A stretch of DNA of 64,000 nt from Pectobacterium actinidiae (GCF_000803315.1 NZ_JRMH01000001.1:4004674-4068673); one strand, 5' to 3'. Shown: positions 1 through 9,449, counted from the stretch's first letter. Program-made: numbers and translations. Notes: generated from the letters alone by a model not told the origin.

Positions 1-21
1 TACCAACTGAGCTATTCCCGC
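1..21 (-). tRNA. tRNA-Gly (GCC), 5' end only, cut by window edge
   Basis: The 21 bases are identical to the 5' end (acceptor 5' strand and D-arm start) of the two complete tRNA-Gly genes at 24058-24133 and 24210-24285, on the same strand. The rest lies outside the window. In E. coli three tRNA-Gly(GCC) genes stand in tandem beside orn. Here this copy is separated from the other two by about 24 kb of accessory genes. Confidence 0.85.
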
Positions 22-267
22 AGAGAATCGGATTTATTATCTTTTACTTTCAGTAAAAAGCAAACCGTACTGAAATCAGACTGATTAAACCCTGTTAGAT
101 CACACGTAACATAATGAATTTAATCACTATTTACTCACGAACTGATTCAACGGTCAGCATTATGTACCAATCAACTTAACGTGGCAAGCCCTTTTCACTG
201 AAAACCTTACCGTCCAGTTGCAACCCGCTATGCGCAGTAGCAGGCCATGAGAGCCCTTACAACAACA

Positions 268-292
268 AGGCCGCCCAAGGTTAAGGCGGCCT
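268..292 (-). terminator. hairpin after the 316-1791 gene
   Basis: Arms AGGCCGCC (268-275) and GGCGGCCT (285-292) form a perfect 8-bp GC-rich stem with a 9-base loop, 24 bp past the stop codon of the leftward gene. The U-tract is weak (gttgtt on the transcript strand), so termination efficiency is uncertain. The rest of 22-315 holds no supported gene. Confidence 0.5.
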
Positions 293-315
293 GCTATTTC
301 ATGAGCTTCTGCGTA

Positions 316-1791
316 TCAGGATTTTACGCTTTTCAACAAGGTTTGCTTGCAGATGTGCCCAAATGTGACGTAAGTCCCCGCACTACCCACACCGATACCG
401 TCCTGAGCTGGGACATCAATAATCCACGCCCCCATATCATAGGTCGTTTTCCACGTATTGATATAGCCCATATCGTAGTCCTGGAACTGTGTCGTGTGAT
501 CGGCATTACAGGCATCCAATTTCACGGCCCCAGAAGCATTCCCGTTTGCATCAGTGATTATTCCGTGAGCGTTGGCAGCATTAAACTCTAACTGACCATT
601 ACTTTCTCGCTGATCGAGCAAAAGAATCGCAACGATATTTGGAATACCCGCACCGGTTGAATCAGTAATACGAACGTTCCAGGTAATATCCCGGTAGGCT
701 TGCGTGGTCATAAAACCATAAGCCGTCGGTGCAGAGCTTGGGATACGCAGAACGTTACTTTCTCCCGAAAGCGAATGGCTAAATTTAGCAATTTTCGAGC
801 CTAGCGTTAGTTTATATTTCTGAGACACTGTCGGTAATCTTGATGGATTAGGCAGCACTCTCACCAAGACTTTTTCATTCGCTTGAGATGGAATGATGCT
901 AATCTCCTGCCCGGTGTTACGGGTTGTCCAGGTATTACCGCCATCAATAGAAGATGCCAATAACCAGTTATTATTTGTTCCGCTTGTCAATCCATCCAGA
1001 CGCAGTAAAACATGCTGGCCGCGCGTGGCGGTAAATACGTAATAATCCGCATCAGAATCGCTATCAGAGTTGCCTTCAATTTCTCTCAGGCTGTCGGACA
1101 TCGGGGTGGCCAGAGAGGGAATATCATTCAGTTCATAGTCATCAACATTTGCATTAACAATAGCCCCAAAATTAAAAGCGGAACCATCTGCCGTATTGGC
1201 TTCCATAAACCAGTAATAGTGCCCCGGTGGCGTTAAATCCAACGTCGCCTCATCAGCATTCCCTGCTTGATTTGAATAATTAATTGCCGTCACATTATTC
1301 TGGCCATCGTCGCGCATCAAACTCAGAGCAATATCGGTTTCAGGACTCATCCCTACAACGAAAGCGGTGGTTTTAGAACGCTGAGTGATTTCAAAGTGAT
1401 AACAGGCGCTTCCCCCACTTTGCAGACCGTCCAGCGTATAAATTGAGTTTATGGCAAGAGTCGGACACAGCGGGGTGAATGCGCTGTCACTCGCCAGAGC
1501 CTGGCTACTTGATAACGACTTTTTTTGTGCGTTTTTTGTATCAGTCTGTGCTGTTGATGCATTGGGAGCAATAACGACAACCCCCTCATTTTCAGCTTTG
1601 TGAAATTTATAATTACTTGCAGCATGCGCCTGTATACTCTTGGGGGCATCAAATACAGAAACCGTGCCTTTCTTTTGCAGTTTCCCAATATCCTTCACTT
1701 CGACAGAAACGCTGGTTTCCGCAATCGCCGACCCCATGCAGAATGCCAATCCGGCAACCGCAAGATATACATTTAAACGATGGTATTTCAT
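316..1791 (-). CDS. exported protein with two PPC-like beta domains and a C-terminal Ig-like domain
   Basis: The 491-residue product starts with a clear Sec signal peptide (hydrophobic core residues 9-23, cleavage likely after Ala24, AIA|ETS). Residues about 108-212 and 217-332 resemble bacterial pre-peptidase C-terminal (PPC) modules. The second has the typical DDYELND start followed by a DADYYVFTA strand. Residues about 345-490 look like a bacterial Ig-like or filamin-type domain (ITDSTGAGIPN, then ITDANGNASG). There is no catalytic domain, so it is more likely a secreted or surface binding protein than an enzyme. The ribosome site AAGGA lies about 10 bases before the ATG. The gene stands alone, with a hairpin at 268-292 after it. 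The domain calls are from pattern only; function is unknown. Confidence 0.8.
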   Translation of the reverse strand: MKYHRLNVYLAVAGLAFCMGSAIAETSVSVEVKDIGKLQKKGTVSVFDAPKSIQAHAASNYKFHKAENEGVVVIAPNASTAQTDTKNAQKKSLSSSQALASDSAFTPLCPTLAINSIYTLDGLQSGGSACYHFEITQRSKTTAFVVGMSPETDIALSLMRDDGQNNVTAINYSNQAGNADEATLDLTPPGHYYWFMEANTADGSAFNFGAIVNANVDDYELNDIPSLATPMSDSLREIEGNSDSDSDADYYVFTATRGQHVLLRLDGLTSGTNNNWLLASSIDGGNTWTTRNTGQEISIIPSQANEKVLVRVLPNPSRLPTVSQKYKLTLGSKIAKFSHSLSGESNVLRIPSSAPTAYGFMTTQAYRDITWNVRITDSTGAGIPNIVAILLLDQRESNGQLEFNAANAHGIITDANGNASGAVKLDACNADHTTQFQDYDMGYINTWKTTYDMGAWIIDVPAQDGIGVGSAGTYVTFGHICKQTLLKSVKS

Positions 1792-2008
1792 CCCAATATT
1801 TCCTTATCTTTGAGTATTCTCAAATAGAACGCAGAGTTATTATTTAATAATTAACAAATGCTGAATGCTAAGCGGAGGTAGTATTACACCGACATGCCGA
1901 ATAATCTCAATAAAATCTTACAAAAATATTTAAAATGACATCATTTAAGTGAGTAAATTAATTACCAATATAATTAATTTACTCATTAATAATTTTCTAA
2001 ATAATTAT

Positions 2009-2935
2009 TTAATACTCGCGACGAAAATCTACCTCACCACGCAGCGCGTTATCAGCAGAAAAACGAGCAAGATTTTCCAGGAATAATCGCCCCATCAGCC
2101 CCGGCACCATCGGCCCGGCAATATGTGCCGTCAACGTCAGGTTCGGCGTTTTCCAGAACGGATGGCTGTACGGTAACGGTTCTTGTCTGAATACATCCAG
2201 CACCGCTCCCGCAATTTGCGCACCATATAGCGCTGCCCGCAAATCATCATCCACCACGGCACTACCGCGCCCGACATTGATAAACAGCGCCGAAGGCTTC
2301 ATGGCGGCAAACAGATTGGCATCATAGATATCGGTGGTTGCGGAGGTGTCAGGTAGAAGATTGATAACATAATCGGCCTCCGGCACCGCAGCAGGCAGTT
2401 CTGCTAAACTCATGATCCGTTTAAAATCAGGCCGCTGTCTTGGCGTACTGACGATACCGTGTAGCTCAACGCCAAAAGGACGTAAAAAGCCAGCGACCTC
2501 ACAGCCTATCTCTCCCGCACCGACAATCAGTACTTTTTTATCCGCCAGCGATCCCGGTAAGCGGTGATCCCAGCGTCGTTCTTCCTGACTGATTTGCCGT
2601 TGCCCCAGATGCAGTTCATGTCTGAGCATATAGGCAATCACATATTCGGCTATCGGCTGACCAAACACGCCAACGGCGCGGCTTAAGCGGTAATCACGCG
2701 GTAGCCCATCGGCCAACAGCGGCTTGAACCCTGCCCAGGTAGACTGTAGCCACTGTGGTTTAGCTCCCAGGGCTAGCAATGCAGCGGCGGTATCAGGTTC
2801 ACCCAGCCAAATTGGGCAACTCACGGCCTGCTCTGCCGTACCGTTTGACAGCACCAGTTCGAGCTCCGGCGCAGCATGGTGTAAGACAGAGCCGATCTCA
2901 TCAGCACGCGAGTCCAGCAGCAGAATAGCGGTCAT
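2009..2935 (-). CDS. D-2-hydroxyacid dehydrogenase, GhrA-like
   Basis: This 308-residue protein has the layout of the D-isomer-specific 2-hydroxyacid dehydrogenases, closest in pattern to glyoxylate/hydroxypyruvate reductase GhrA. The Rossmann motif GAGEIG is near residue 140. The position after strand beta-2 carries STPRQR instead of Asp, which suggests NADP(H). The catalytic triad is visible as Arg223 (VGRGS), Glu252 (RQEP) and His271 (TAHIAG). I chose the ATG at 2935 because AAGGA sits 8 bases before it; a GTG two codons upstream is possible. It is the last gene of a leftward run lemA / DUF2207 / 570-aa protein / this gene, 57 bp after the previous stop. The substrate is inferred: probably glyoxylate, hydroxypyruvate or a related 2-keto acid. 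Confidence 0.85.
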   Translation of the reverse strand: MTAILLLDSRADEIGSVLHHAAPELELVLSNGTAEQAVSCPIWLGEPDTAAALLALGAKPQWLQSTWAGFKPLLADGLPRDYRLSRAVGVFGQPIAEYVIAYMLRHELHLGQRQISQEERRWDHRLPGSLADKKVLIVGAGEIGCEVAGFLRPFGVELHGIVSTPRQRPDFKRIMSLAELPAAVPEADYVINLLPDTSATTDIYDANLFAAMKPSALFINVGRGSAVVDDDLRAALYGAQIAGAVLDVFRQEPLPYSHPFWKTPNLTLTAHIAGPMVPGLMGRLFLENLARFSADNALRGEVDFRREY

Positions 2936-2998
2936 AAGCACGTTCCTTAATAGGGTGAGCCACCTTCGGCCTCACCCTAATTATTGTCGTCATAACGA

Positions 2999-4711
2999 TT
3001 AGGATTCGGCAGAAGCCTGAATGAGTGACGTCAATAACGCGCCACGCTTCGCTTCCGATTTTTTCACCAACGCCGCGAGCTTCTTGGCATTGCCCCAGAT
3101 GAGGTACAAAATATGTTCTATCACGGCGGGTTCTCGCATCCGCACCGCATCAACCAGTTGCTCGAACAGCACGTCATCCTCTAGCGCAGGCAACATATTC
3201 AGCTTGAGCCCTTCCGTCGCGTGGCTCAAGCAGGCGACCAGCGTCGCTACATTCTGCGTCGTCACGCCATGCTTATCGAAAAACGCCCGAATGAAGGCAT
3301 CCTGTAGCGATTGATGTTCATCATCCACGCTTTCCATGTACGCTTTTACGAGCGGGAAATACCCTTCATCGGTCAGACCCAATCCAAATACCGCATAGCT
3401 TCCCGGCATACAGCATTTTTCGCCTTCCGAATCGGCGTACCATTCGAATGTCTCAATCGCAGCACGCGCATAATCCTCAAGAAGTGGATAGTTCGATGCA
3501 TATTGCAATGCATTAGCAAAAAAACGGTGGGTATCCGATTTTGCCAACCCTTTGATGGGAAGGTACTGCCGCGCCGACGATTTCAGGACGATCTTGTAGC
3601 TCTTTGGGAAGCCGAGCGTCAGTAAGCGTGTAATGAAAAGCAGCGCCTGTTCATACGCTTCTGCACTTTCCTTACGAATACGAATCGTGATGGTAGAAAA
3701 CACATCATTCGCCACGCATTCCACCCAGTCATTCTTCAGGTTAATCTGCTGTTGCTCAAACGTACCGCTTCCCTCTTCCATCATGCTGATTGCACGCGAG
3801 TAGCCCAACTGCTTCGCGATATCCAGATATTCCAGCGCCTGGGACTTACTGTAGGAAGGCTCATAACGCAGGATCATGATGGCGGTATAGAGCACGAGTT
3901 CAACGGGGTGAAGCGTTTGTGCATCCTGCCAATCCAAACTAATGCCGGGTTTAAGAGTATAGATTGTCGGTTGAAAGGACTGTTTAGGCTGGGATTCATC
4001 GCAATACCGCAACAGAAATTGCTGCTCTACCCACCTTTTTAAGGCAACGATAATCGTGCGCCGATGCTCTGATAATTCCGCATGCCCAGCGTTTCGCTGC
4101 TGAATGTATTCAAACTGCGTCATGATCCAGTGAATATCCTGCGAAGGAAAAAGCTGTACATCAAGCAGGTGACGAGCCAGAAAGAACGTTTGCAGCGACT
4201 CCGTCGGCGCACTGCCATGGGTAAGGTGCCGATCGATATAAGCGTGAATAGACTCAAGTAGCCGCTGTTTCTTCACCTCATTGGTGAACGTAAACAGCGT
4301 AATCAGCAGGCGGCCTTCGGTAGCCGGAAATACAGCACGAAAGCAAAAGCGATAGTCAATCAGCGCCGTATCTGCCAGTTTTTCAACGCGCTGCGCGATA
4401 GCCTGAGTCAGCACAGGAACGAGATCTTTCTGTATCTGCGCCACACTCAGCGCCCCTGTTCGGCTACCGGGCGACAGCCCATCGGCATCCGGCTTCGCTT
4501 CTGTGGATATCGACGTACGCCCCGGCGCATAATCCAGTATCAGATTGTTATGGATGCCTGCTTGCAGCGTGGTTCGCGAGATAATCTCATCGAGTCCGGT
4601 TCTTTGTTCCTGCGCGTCAAACCATTTATTGATTGCCGTAAGCGCTTCATCCCGCATGTGCAGTTCGTGTTGTGGTGATACCCCGGTTTCGTTTGAATGC
4701 CTATCCGTCAT
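2999..4711 (-). CDS. uncharacterised cytosolic protein, 570 aa
   Basis: I do not recognise a named domain with confidence; it may belong to one of the enterobacterial DUF families such as DUF6138. The product has no signal peptide or membrane segment. It is rich in Leu, Ala, Glu and aromatic residues in a helical pattern. A stretch near residues 285-310 (YSKSQALEYLDIAKQLGYSR) looks like a helical hairpin repeat. An AAGGAA ribosome site is about 10 bases before the ATG. It lies 64 bp after the DUF2207 gene and 57 bp before the GhrA-like gene on the same strand, so the four genes probably form one operon. A link to the LemA/DUF2207 membrane pair is inferred from position only. Confidence 0.75.
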   Translation of the reverse strand: MTDRHSNETGVSPQHELHMRDEALTAINKWFDAQEQRTGLDEIISRTTLQAGIHNNLILDYAPGRTSISTEAKPDADGLSPGSRTGALSVAQIQKDLVPVLTQAIAQRVEKLADTALIDYRFCFRAVFPATEGRLLITLFTFTNEVKKQRLLESIHAYIDRHLTHGSAPTESLQTFFLARHLLDVQLFPSQDIHWIMTQFEYIQQRNAGHAELSEHRRTIIVALKRWVEQQFLLRYCDESQPKQSFQPTIYTLKPGISLDWQDAQTLHPVELVLYTAIMILRYEPSYSKSQALEYLDIAKQLGYSRAISMMEEGSGTFEQQQINLKNDWVECVANDVFSTITIRIRKESAEAYEQALLFITRLLTLGFPKSYKIVLKSSARQYLPIKGLAKSDTHRFFANALQYASNYPLLEDYARAAIETFEWYADSEGEKCCMPGSYAVFGLGLTDEGYFPLVKAYMESVDDEHQSLQDAFIRAFFDKHGVTTQNVATLVACLSHATEGLKLNMLPALEDDVLFEQLVDAVRMREPAVIEHILYLIWGNAKKLAALVKKSEAKRGALLTSLIQASAES

Positions 4712-4775
4712 TTTTCTATTTTTCCTTATTATTTATCGCAGATGAAATGCTGCCAAAGAACAGTCTTGATGAGGT

Positions 4776-6836
4776 TTACCACCCGCCTCCACCGCCGCCG
4801 CCGGAGCCGCCACCCGACGAGCCGCCACCGGAAGAACCCGATCCACTGGAACTCCCGCCACCGCCAGAACCGGAACCGGAACTCGACACCGTCCTCGACG
4901 AGGAGCTACACGCGCTGTTGAACTGGGAAGGGCCATCCCACTGCGTGCTAGAAAAGACGTCAGACACCATGTGATGGTGTTTCAAGAACTGCGCGAACGT
5001 GTTGGCCCACGTCTCCCCTACGCCCAATGCCAGCGCATAGGGCAACATTCGTTCAAAGTGGGTCACTCGTTCATCTGGTGGGTATAGCGTTTCATAACGA
5101 CGCTCTTCTGCGGTACGGAGATACAGAGTCATCCCTTTCGCAACAGACATCCCCGCCAGACCTTTCTTGGTATGACGCGGTACGATGCAGAAAAACCCCA
5201 GACACAACAATAAGCTGGCCGATAACGCGCCCTGATAGTCTGTCGGCAGTTGGGATGATGTCAGTAAGCGAAGCATCCCAAGCCCAAACGGTAGCGTAAA
5301 GAGAAAACCCACCACCACCAGAAAGAGCGTGACTTTACTTTTCTCACTGTGCCTTAACTGTGAAAAATGACGTACATATCTCAATAATTGTAGGCACAGC
5401 GTGGCACTGAACAGCAGGAACGGTATACCGATAATCGTCGTTATCGCCATGAAGAGGTTGAAAAACAACCCGTACAGCACCGGAACCAACAGACTTAATG
5501 CGATACCCACTTTCATCGCCCCCGCCACCGATAAAAACAGCGTCGAGTGAATTTTTTTATACTGTGCTTCCCGTTCTTTACGCGCCTTTTGCATCGATAC
5601 CGAACGCATACTGGTTTTGGTTATATCCAGTTTCTTCCTCTTGCCGGGAAACAAGGTATTGAGGAACGCTTTATCCTCAGCCGTCAACGTCATAGACTCA
5701 CTTTCCGGCAAGCGAGTGAGCCACTGTTCTTCCCGCTTTGGCGTCGTGCCACTTCGCGTTTTTCTCGGCTTCTGGATGACTTTTGTCAGCGCGATGGCAC
5801 GCTTAGCCACCAGATCCAACACATCGCTGGAGAACGCCACGTTGTCATAGGTTCGTTGACAGAGGTAACGCACATAACCGGGCGACATGCCATCGGGAAC
5901 GCTATACAACGGCACAACAGCGGGTTTGGTTAAACGAATGGGGGTAATATACTTAGCCCACCAAAACAGAAAGTAAGCGAGGATCAGAAAGGGGGGAAAC
6001 CACAGTATTGCACTTTTCAATGTGGGCGAAAGCCGATCACCGAACAGAGAATTTTCTTTCGGTGCTGGCGCGGAAGCCAAGATACTACGCGGCCAGGTGT
6101 AAGCAACCGTAACGCCTTCCCCACTATCCAGCGGTGTCATGGTTTCAATGTTGCCAGCCGCTAAAATTCGGGCTTTACTCCCTTTTTCACCGGGCTGACC
6201 GGTATACACATCAATGGAGCGCAAACGGGCATCTTTACCTTCAGGCGTTAGAAACGCCTCTTGTTCAGGTAAAGACAGACGAAAACGGACTTTATCAATG
6301 GGGTAACTCCAACCGTTGCCCGTGACATTCCAGTACAACTCATCCCAATCAGGAAAACGGCTAAAATGGTTACTTACCTGATACTGGATACGGTAATCAT
6401 ATATTCCAGGTTGCAATACACGTTCGGCACTGCCAATCAATACCTTAAGTTGCTCGTGTTTTTGTTCAAAGGTGTAATTTTCAGGCACGCCATCACGCAA
6501 TACCGCCTTAATGTGATATTCCAACCGAAACGTACTGCCGTCCTGACGATTCCAGACCAACGGGAGCGTACGAAATATCCCCCGTTTAATCTGTTCACCG
6601 TTCGATTGCACCTTAATGGACTCCTCCACCAGCATGGAGCCATCCGTCTGGAAACGAGCCTGCGAATCAAACAGTAAAATACGTTCGCCCTTTCCCCATT
6701 GATACGAACGGGCATCAGGCGCCACGCTGACACCTGGGTAAAATACCTGTTCCTGCACGTTTGCCTGAACCAGAGCACTCCACCACAGTAAAATCAGCCA
6801 ACTGCAACCGCGCAGCACATCCCACAACCTTGTCAT
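4776..6836 (-). CDS. DUF2207 membrane protein with Gly/Ser-rich tail (YciQ-like)
   Basis: The protein matches the DUF2207 architecture: N-terminal signal segment (WLILLWWSALVQA, cleavage likely after VQA), an extracytoplasmic beta-rich domain of about 230 residues (GIFRTLPLVW, DELYWNVTGNGWSYP), then membrane segments (ILWFPPFLILAYFLFWW, two near the middle, and two closely spaced ones later) with a cytosolic region between. It ends in about 45 residues almost wholly Gly and Ser, the tail seen in many DUF2207/TPM-type proteins. The ATG at 6836 is preferred over one 17 codons upstream, because GGAG overlaps the lemA stop 8 bases before it and the shorter form starts directly with the signal sequence. 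That gives 686 residues. It directly follows lemA with a 4-base gap, which supports co-translation. Function is unknown. Confidence 0.85.
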   Translation of the reverse strand: MTRLWDVLRGCSWLILLWWSALVQANVQEQVFYPGVSVAPDARSYQWGKGERILLFDSQARFQTDGSMLVEESIKVQSNGEQIKRGIFRTLPLVWNRQDGSTFRLEYHIKAVLRDGVPENYTFEQKHEQLKVLIGSAERVLQPGIYDYRIQYQVSNHFSRFPDWDELYWNVTGNGWSYPIDKVRFRLSLPEQEAFLTPEGKDARLRSIDVYTGQPGEKGSKARILAAGNIETMTPLDSGEGVTVAYTWPRSILASAPAPKENSLFGDRLSPTLKSAILWFPPFLILAYFLFWWAKYITPIRLTKPAVVPLYSVPDGMSPGYVRYLCQRTYDNVAFSSDVLDLVAKRAIALTKVIQKPRKTRSGTTPKREEQWLTRLPESESMTLTAEDKAFLNTLFPGKRKKLDITKTSMRSVSMQKARKEREAQYKKIHSTLFLSVAGAMKVGIALSLLVPVLYGLFFNLFMAITTIIGIPFLLFSATLCLQLLRYVRHFSQLRHSEKSKVTLFLVVVGFLFTLPFGLGMLRLLTSSQLPTDYQGALSASLLLCLGFFCIVPRHTKKGLAGMSVAKGMTLYLRTAEERRYETLYPPDERVTHFERMLPYALALGVGETWANTFAQFLKHHHMVSDVFSSTQWDGPSQFNSACSSSSRTVSSSGSGSGGGGSSSGSGSSGGGSSGGGSGGGGGGGW

Positions 6837-6840
6837 TACA

Positions 6841-7383
6841 TCACTCCATCCGTGGAACATCGCCCTCTGCGGGACTATCCAATTCAAAGAACGTTTCGGT
6901 TTTAAACTGGAACAGTTTTGCGATTAACAAACTGGGGAAGGATTCCACCTGAATATTCATATCCCGCACCGTGGCATTGAAATAGCGGCGCGACATCTGA
7001 AGTTGTTCTTCAATTTCAGAGAGCGATTGCTGCAAGGCGAGGAAGTTTTGGTTGGCTTTCAGGTCAGGGTACGCTTCTGCTAAGGCAAAAAAGCGCCCCA
7101 GCGTCCCTGAGTATTCCTGTTCATTCTGAGCAATCTGGCGGGTACTGCCAGTCTGGTTGGTACGCTGACGGGAAATAGCTTCCAGCAGATCTTTTTCATG
7201 TTGTGCGTAACGTTTAACCAACGTCAGCAGATTGGGAGCCAGATCGTGACGGCGTTTCAGTTGTACCGCAATACCGCTCCAGGCTTCATCTTTAAAACGT
7301 CGCAGAGATATCAACCGGTTGTAGGTAAAAATAGCCCAGATAACCACCAGACCAACCAGAGCTAAACCAAGATAAATTTCCAT
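6841..7383 (-). CDS. LemA family membrane-anchored protein
   Basis: The 180-residue product has one N-terminal membrane helix (residues 3-20, LGLALVGLVVIWAIFTYN), followed by the LemA core. Diagnostic pieces are YNRLISLRRFKDEAWSGI, the central coiled helices, AYPDLKANQNFLALQQSLS, and RRYFNATVRDMN with SFPSLLIAK. LemA proteins are widespread inner-membrane proteins of unclear role, often encoded beside TPM or DUF2207 proteins, as here. It is the first gene of a probable leftward four-gene operon. The promoter would lie between 7384 and about 7550; I see no clear operator there. Confidence 0.92.
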   Translation of the reverse strand: MEIYLGLALVGLVVIWAIFTYNRLISLRRFKDEAWSGIAVQLKRRHDLAPNLLTLVKRYAQHEKDLLEAISRQRTNQTGSTRQIAQNEQEYSGTLGRFFALAEAYPDLKANQNFLALQQSLSEIEEQLQMSRRYFNATVRDMNIQVESFPSLLIAKLFQFKTETFFELDSPAEGDVPRME

Positions 7384-7551
7384 TTTAAACTGTCTTTTCG
7401 CTGTGATAGAGAAGGAAAATCAACGTGTTGGTATAAAGATATGACGATGAATAGTACCGCATTCACGCGTCTTTGGTGACAGGAAATTACGGTGGTTTGG
7501 TTTTTCTCATGACGCAGAGAAGAGGTGATAAATCACGCTATGACAGCCCCA

Positions 7552-7572
7552 CAGCACAGGGAAACCGTGCTG
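7552..7572 (-). terminator. possible hairpin after the yahK-type gene
   Basis: CAGCAC (7552-7557) pairs with GTGCTG (7567-7572), with three further CCC/GGG pairs after a bulge, 15 bp past the stop of the leftward dehydrogenase gene. There is no good U-tract, so this is weak. Confidence 0.3.
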
Positions 7573-7587
7573 CGGGACACAGGCCAA

Positions 7588-8637
7588 TCAGGCGTTCAGC
7601 GTGGCGTTATCAATGACGAAGCGGTATTTCACATCACCTTTGAGCATCCGCTCGTAGGCCTCATTGATTTCGTCGGCGCGGATAAGCTCAATATCGGAAA
7701 CAATGCCGTGCTCGGCACAGAAATCCAGCATTTCCTGCGTTTCAGGAATGCCACCAATCATCGATCCCGCCACCGTACGGCGTTTCATGATCAGGTTAAA
7801 CACGTTGGGAGAAGGATGCGGTGACGCAGGCGCACCGACCAGCGTGAGTGCACCATCGCGCTTCAGCAGCACCAGAAACGCATCCAAATCGTGCGGTGCC
7901 GCCACTGTATTCAGGATTAAATCGAAGCTGCCCGCGTGCGCCGCCATTTCCTCGGCGTTACGAGAAACGACGACGTCGTTTGCCCCCAGCGCCTTGGCAT
8001 CTTCACGCTTGGATTCAGACGTGGTGAACGCCACAACATAGGCACCCATGGCATGCGCCAGTTTGATCCCCATGTGGCCAAGCCCGCCGATCCCCACAAC
8101 GCCGACCTTCTTACCTGGTCCGGCATTCCAGTGACGCAGCGGTGAATAAGTGGTAATCCCTGCGCACAGCAGCGGTGCGACCGCGGCCAGTTCCGCTTCG
8201 GAATGACGCACACGCAGCACATAGCGTTCATGCACAACAATCTGCTGAGAGTAACCGCCGAGCGTCCAGCCGGGCTCATCCGCCGTCGGGCCGTTATAGG
8301 TGCCGACCATACCATCACAGTAGTTTTCTAAGCCGTCATCGCACTCTTCACAGTGTCGACAACTGTCCACGATGCAGCCGATACCGACCAGATCGCCCGC
8401 CTTAAAGGCGGAGACATGTGCCCCTACCGCAGACACCCGTCCGACGATTTCATGGCCGGGCACGCAGGGAAACTGTGTTCCGGCCCATTCCGCACGCACC
8501 TGATGCAGATCCGAGTGGCAGATACCACAGTACGCAATCTCAATCTGGACATCGTGGGCTCCCGGCGCACGACGGACGATCTGCAACGGTTCAAGAGGTT
8601 TATCGCCCGCATGGGCTCCATAGGCGTGTACAAGCAT
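7588..8637 (-). CDS. yahK: zinc-dependent NADPH aldehyde reductase, YahK-type
   Basis: The protein is 349 residues, the same length as E. coli YahK, and is recognisably the same protein throughout. It is a medium-chain zinc alcohol dehydrogenase. The catalytic zinc ligands are in GICHSD and VPGHE. The structural-zinc cysteines are clustered in CRHCEECDDGLENYC. The Rossmann motif VGIGGLGHMG is followed by TTSESKR, which fits NADP(H) preference. YahK-type enzymes reduce a broad range of aldehydes. I chose the ATG at 8637 because AAGGAAA precedes it; the 21 extra codons upstream have no ribosome site. It is monocistronic, between lemA and the LysE gene. Confidence 0.92.
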   Translation of the reverse strand: MLVHAYGAHAGDKPLEPLQIVRRAPGAHDVQIEIAYCGICHSDLHQVRAEWAGTQFPCVPGHEIVGRVSAVGAHVSAFKAGDLVGIGCIVDSCRHCEECDDGLENYCDGMVGTYNGPTADEPGWTLGGYSQQIVVHERYVLRVRHSEAELAAVAPLLCAGITTYSPLRHWNAGPGKKVGVVGIGGLGHMGIKLAHAMGAYVVAFTTSESKREDAKALGANDVVVSRNAEEMAAHAGSFDLILNTVAAPHDLDAFLVLLKRDGALTLVGAPASPHPSPNVFNLIMKRRTVAGSMIGGIPETQEMLDFCAEHGIVSDIELIRADEINEAYERMLKGDVKYRFVIDNATLNA

Positions 8638-8831
8638 GGCTATTTCCTTTTCTGTTGAGAAACCGATTCGGCGGAACAAAATAGACTGTGTAAGAAACAC
8701 ACTATTTTCTCCATTCCCCCAGCAAACAGGTATAGCATTCCAACTGTTTTCTTGCCTGATCCTCCATTTTTCATGTACACGCTATCGTTTTCGGAAGATC
8801 GGCTTATTACAGAGGGTTACCCACCGCTCTC

Positions 8832-9449
8832 TCAGAAGGCAATCTTGGTCAACGCCAGAGACGCACCTAACGCAATCAGGGCAACACCGATACCTTTATC
8901 GACCACATGCTGACGATCGATCAGTCGGCGACGCATGGCCGGTGCCGAAAAAAACAGCGCGACGATGCTAAACCAGATCCAGTGCGCCACCGACATGAAT
9001 AACCCGTAGCCAACGTTATGGCTTATTGGGCTACCGGGCTGCACAACCTGAGTATAGGTAGCGACAACAAACAGCATGGTTTTCGGGTTAAGCGCATTGG
9101 TGAGAAATCCCATGCGAAACGCGGCAAGCGATGACGGCGAATGACCTGATGCCTCCCCCAATGTTATTTTTGTCTTATTGGTTAACGATTTGTACCCCAG
9201 ATAAATCAGGTATGACGCCCCCAGAATCTTCATCGCCATAAATAGCGTTGGGGAGTTAACAATCAACACCGCGATGCCAAAAACGGTATACATCACATGG
9301 ATCTGAACGCCGCAGGCAATGCCAAACGCGCTGAGTAAACCCGCGCGCGAACCAAAGGCATAACTGTTGCGGGTCACCATAGCAAAATCAGGCCCTGGAC
9401 TGATCACCGCCAAAATGGTGATCGTCGCGACAGAAATTAACTCATTCAT
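8832..9449 (-). CDS. LysE/RhtB family amino-acid exporter
   Basis: The product has 205 residues and about six hydrophobic segments, the usual size of LysE/RhtB exporters. The family signature ISPGPDFAMVTRNS is at residues 16-29, and a second motif GFLTNALNPKTMLFVVAT is in the middle. These inner-membrane proteins export amino acids or derivatives such as homoserine, threonine or lysine; the substrate cannot be read from sequence. AAGGAAAA precedes the ATG. It is divergent from the LysR regulator at 9696, with 246 bp between them, an arrangement that often means the regulator controls the exporter. Confidence 0.9.
   Translation of the reverse strand: MNELISVATITILAVISPGPDFAMVTRNSYAFGSRAGLLSAFGIACGVQIHVMYTVFGIAVLIVNSPTLFMAMKILGASYLIYLGYKSLTNKTKITLGEASGHSPSSLAAFRMGFLTNALNPKTMLFVVATYTQVVQPGSPISHNVGYGLFMSVAHWIWFSIVALFFSAPAMRRRLIDRQHVVDKGIGVALIALGASLALTKIAF

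Noticed and set aside
4672..4974. Open frame rich in Pro and Glu on the plus strand
   Set aside because: It is the antisense of the Gly/Ser-rich tail of the DUF2207 gene; the low-complexity DNA keeps several frames open.
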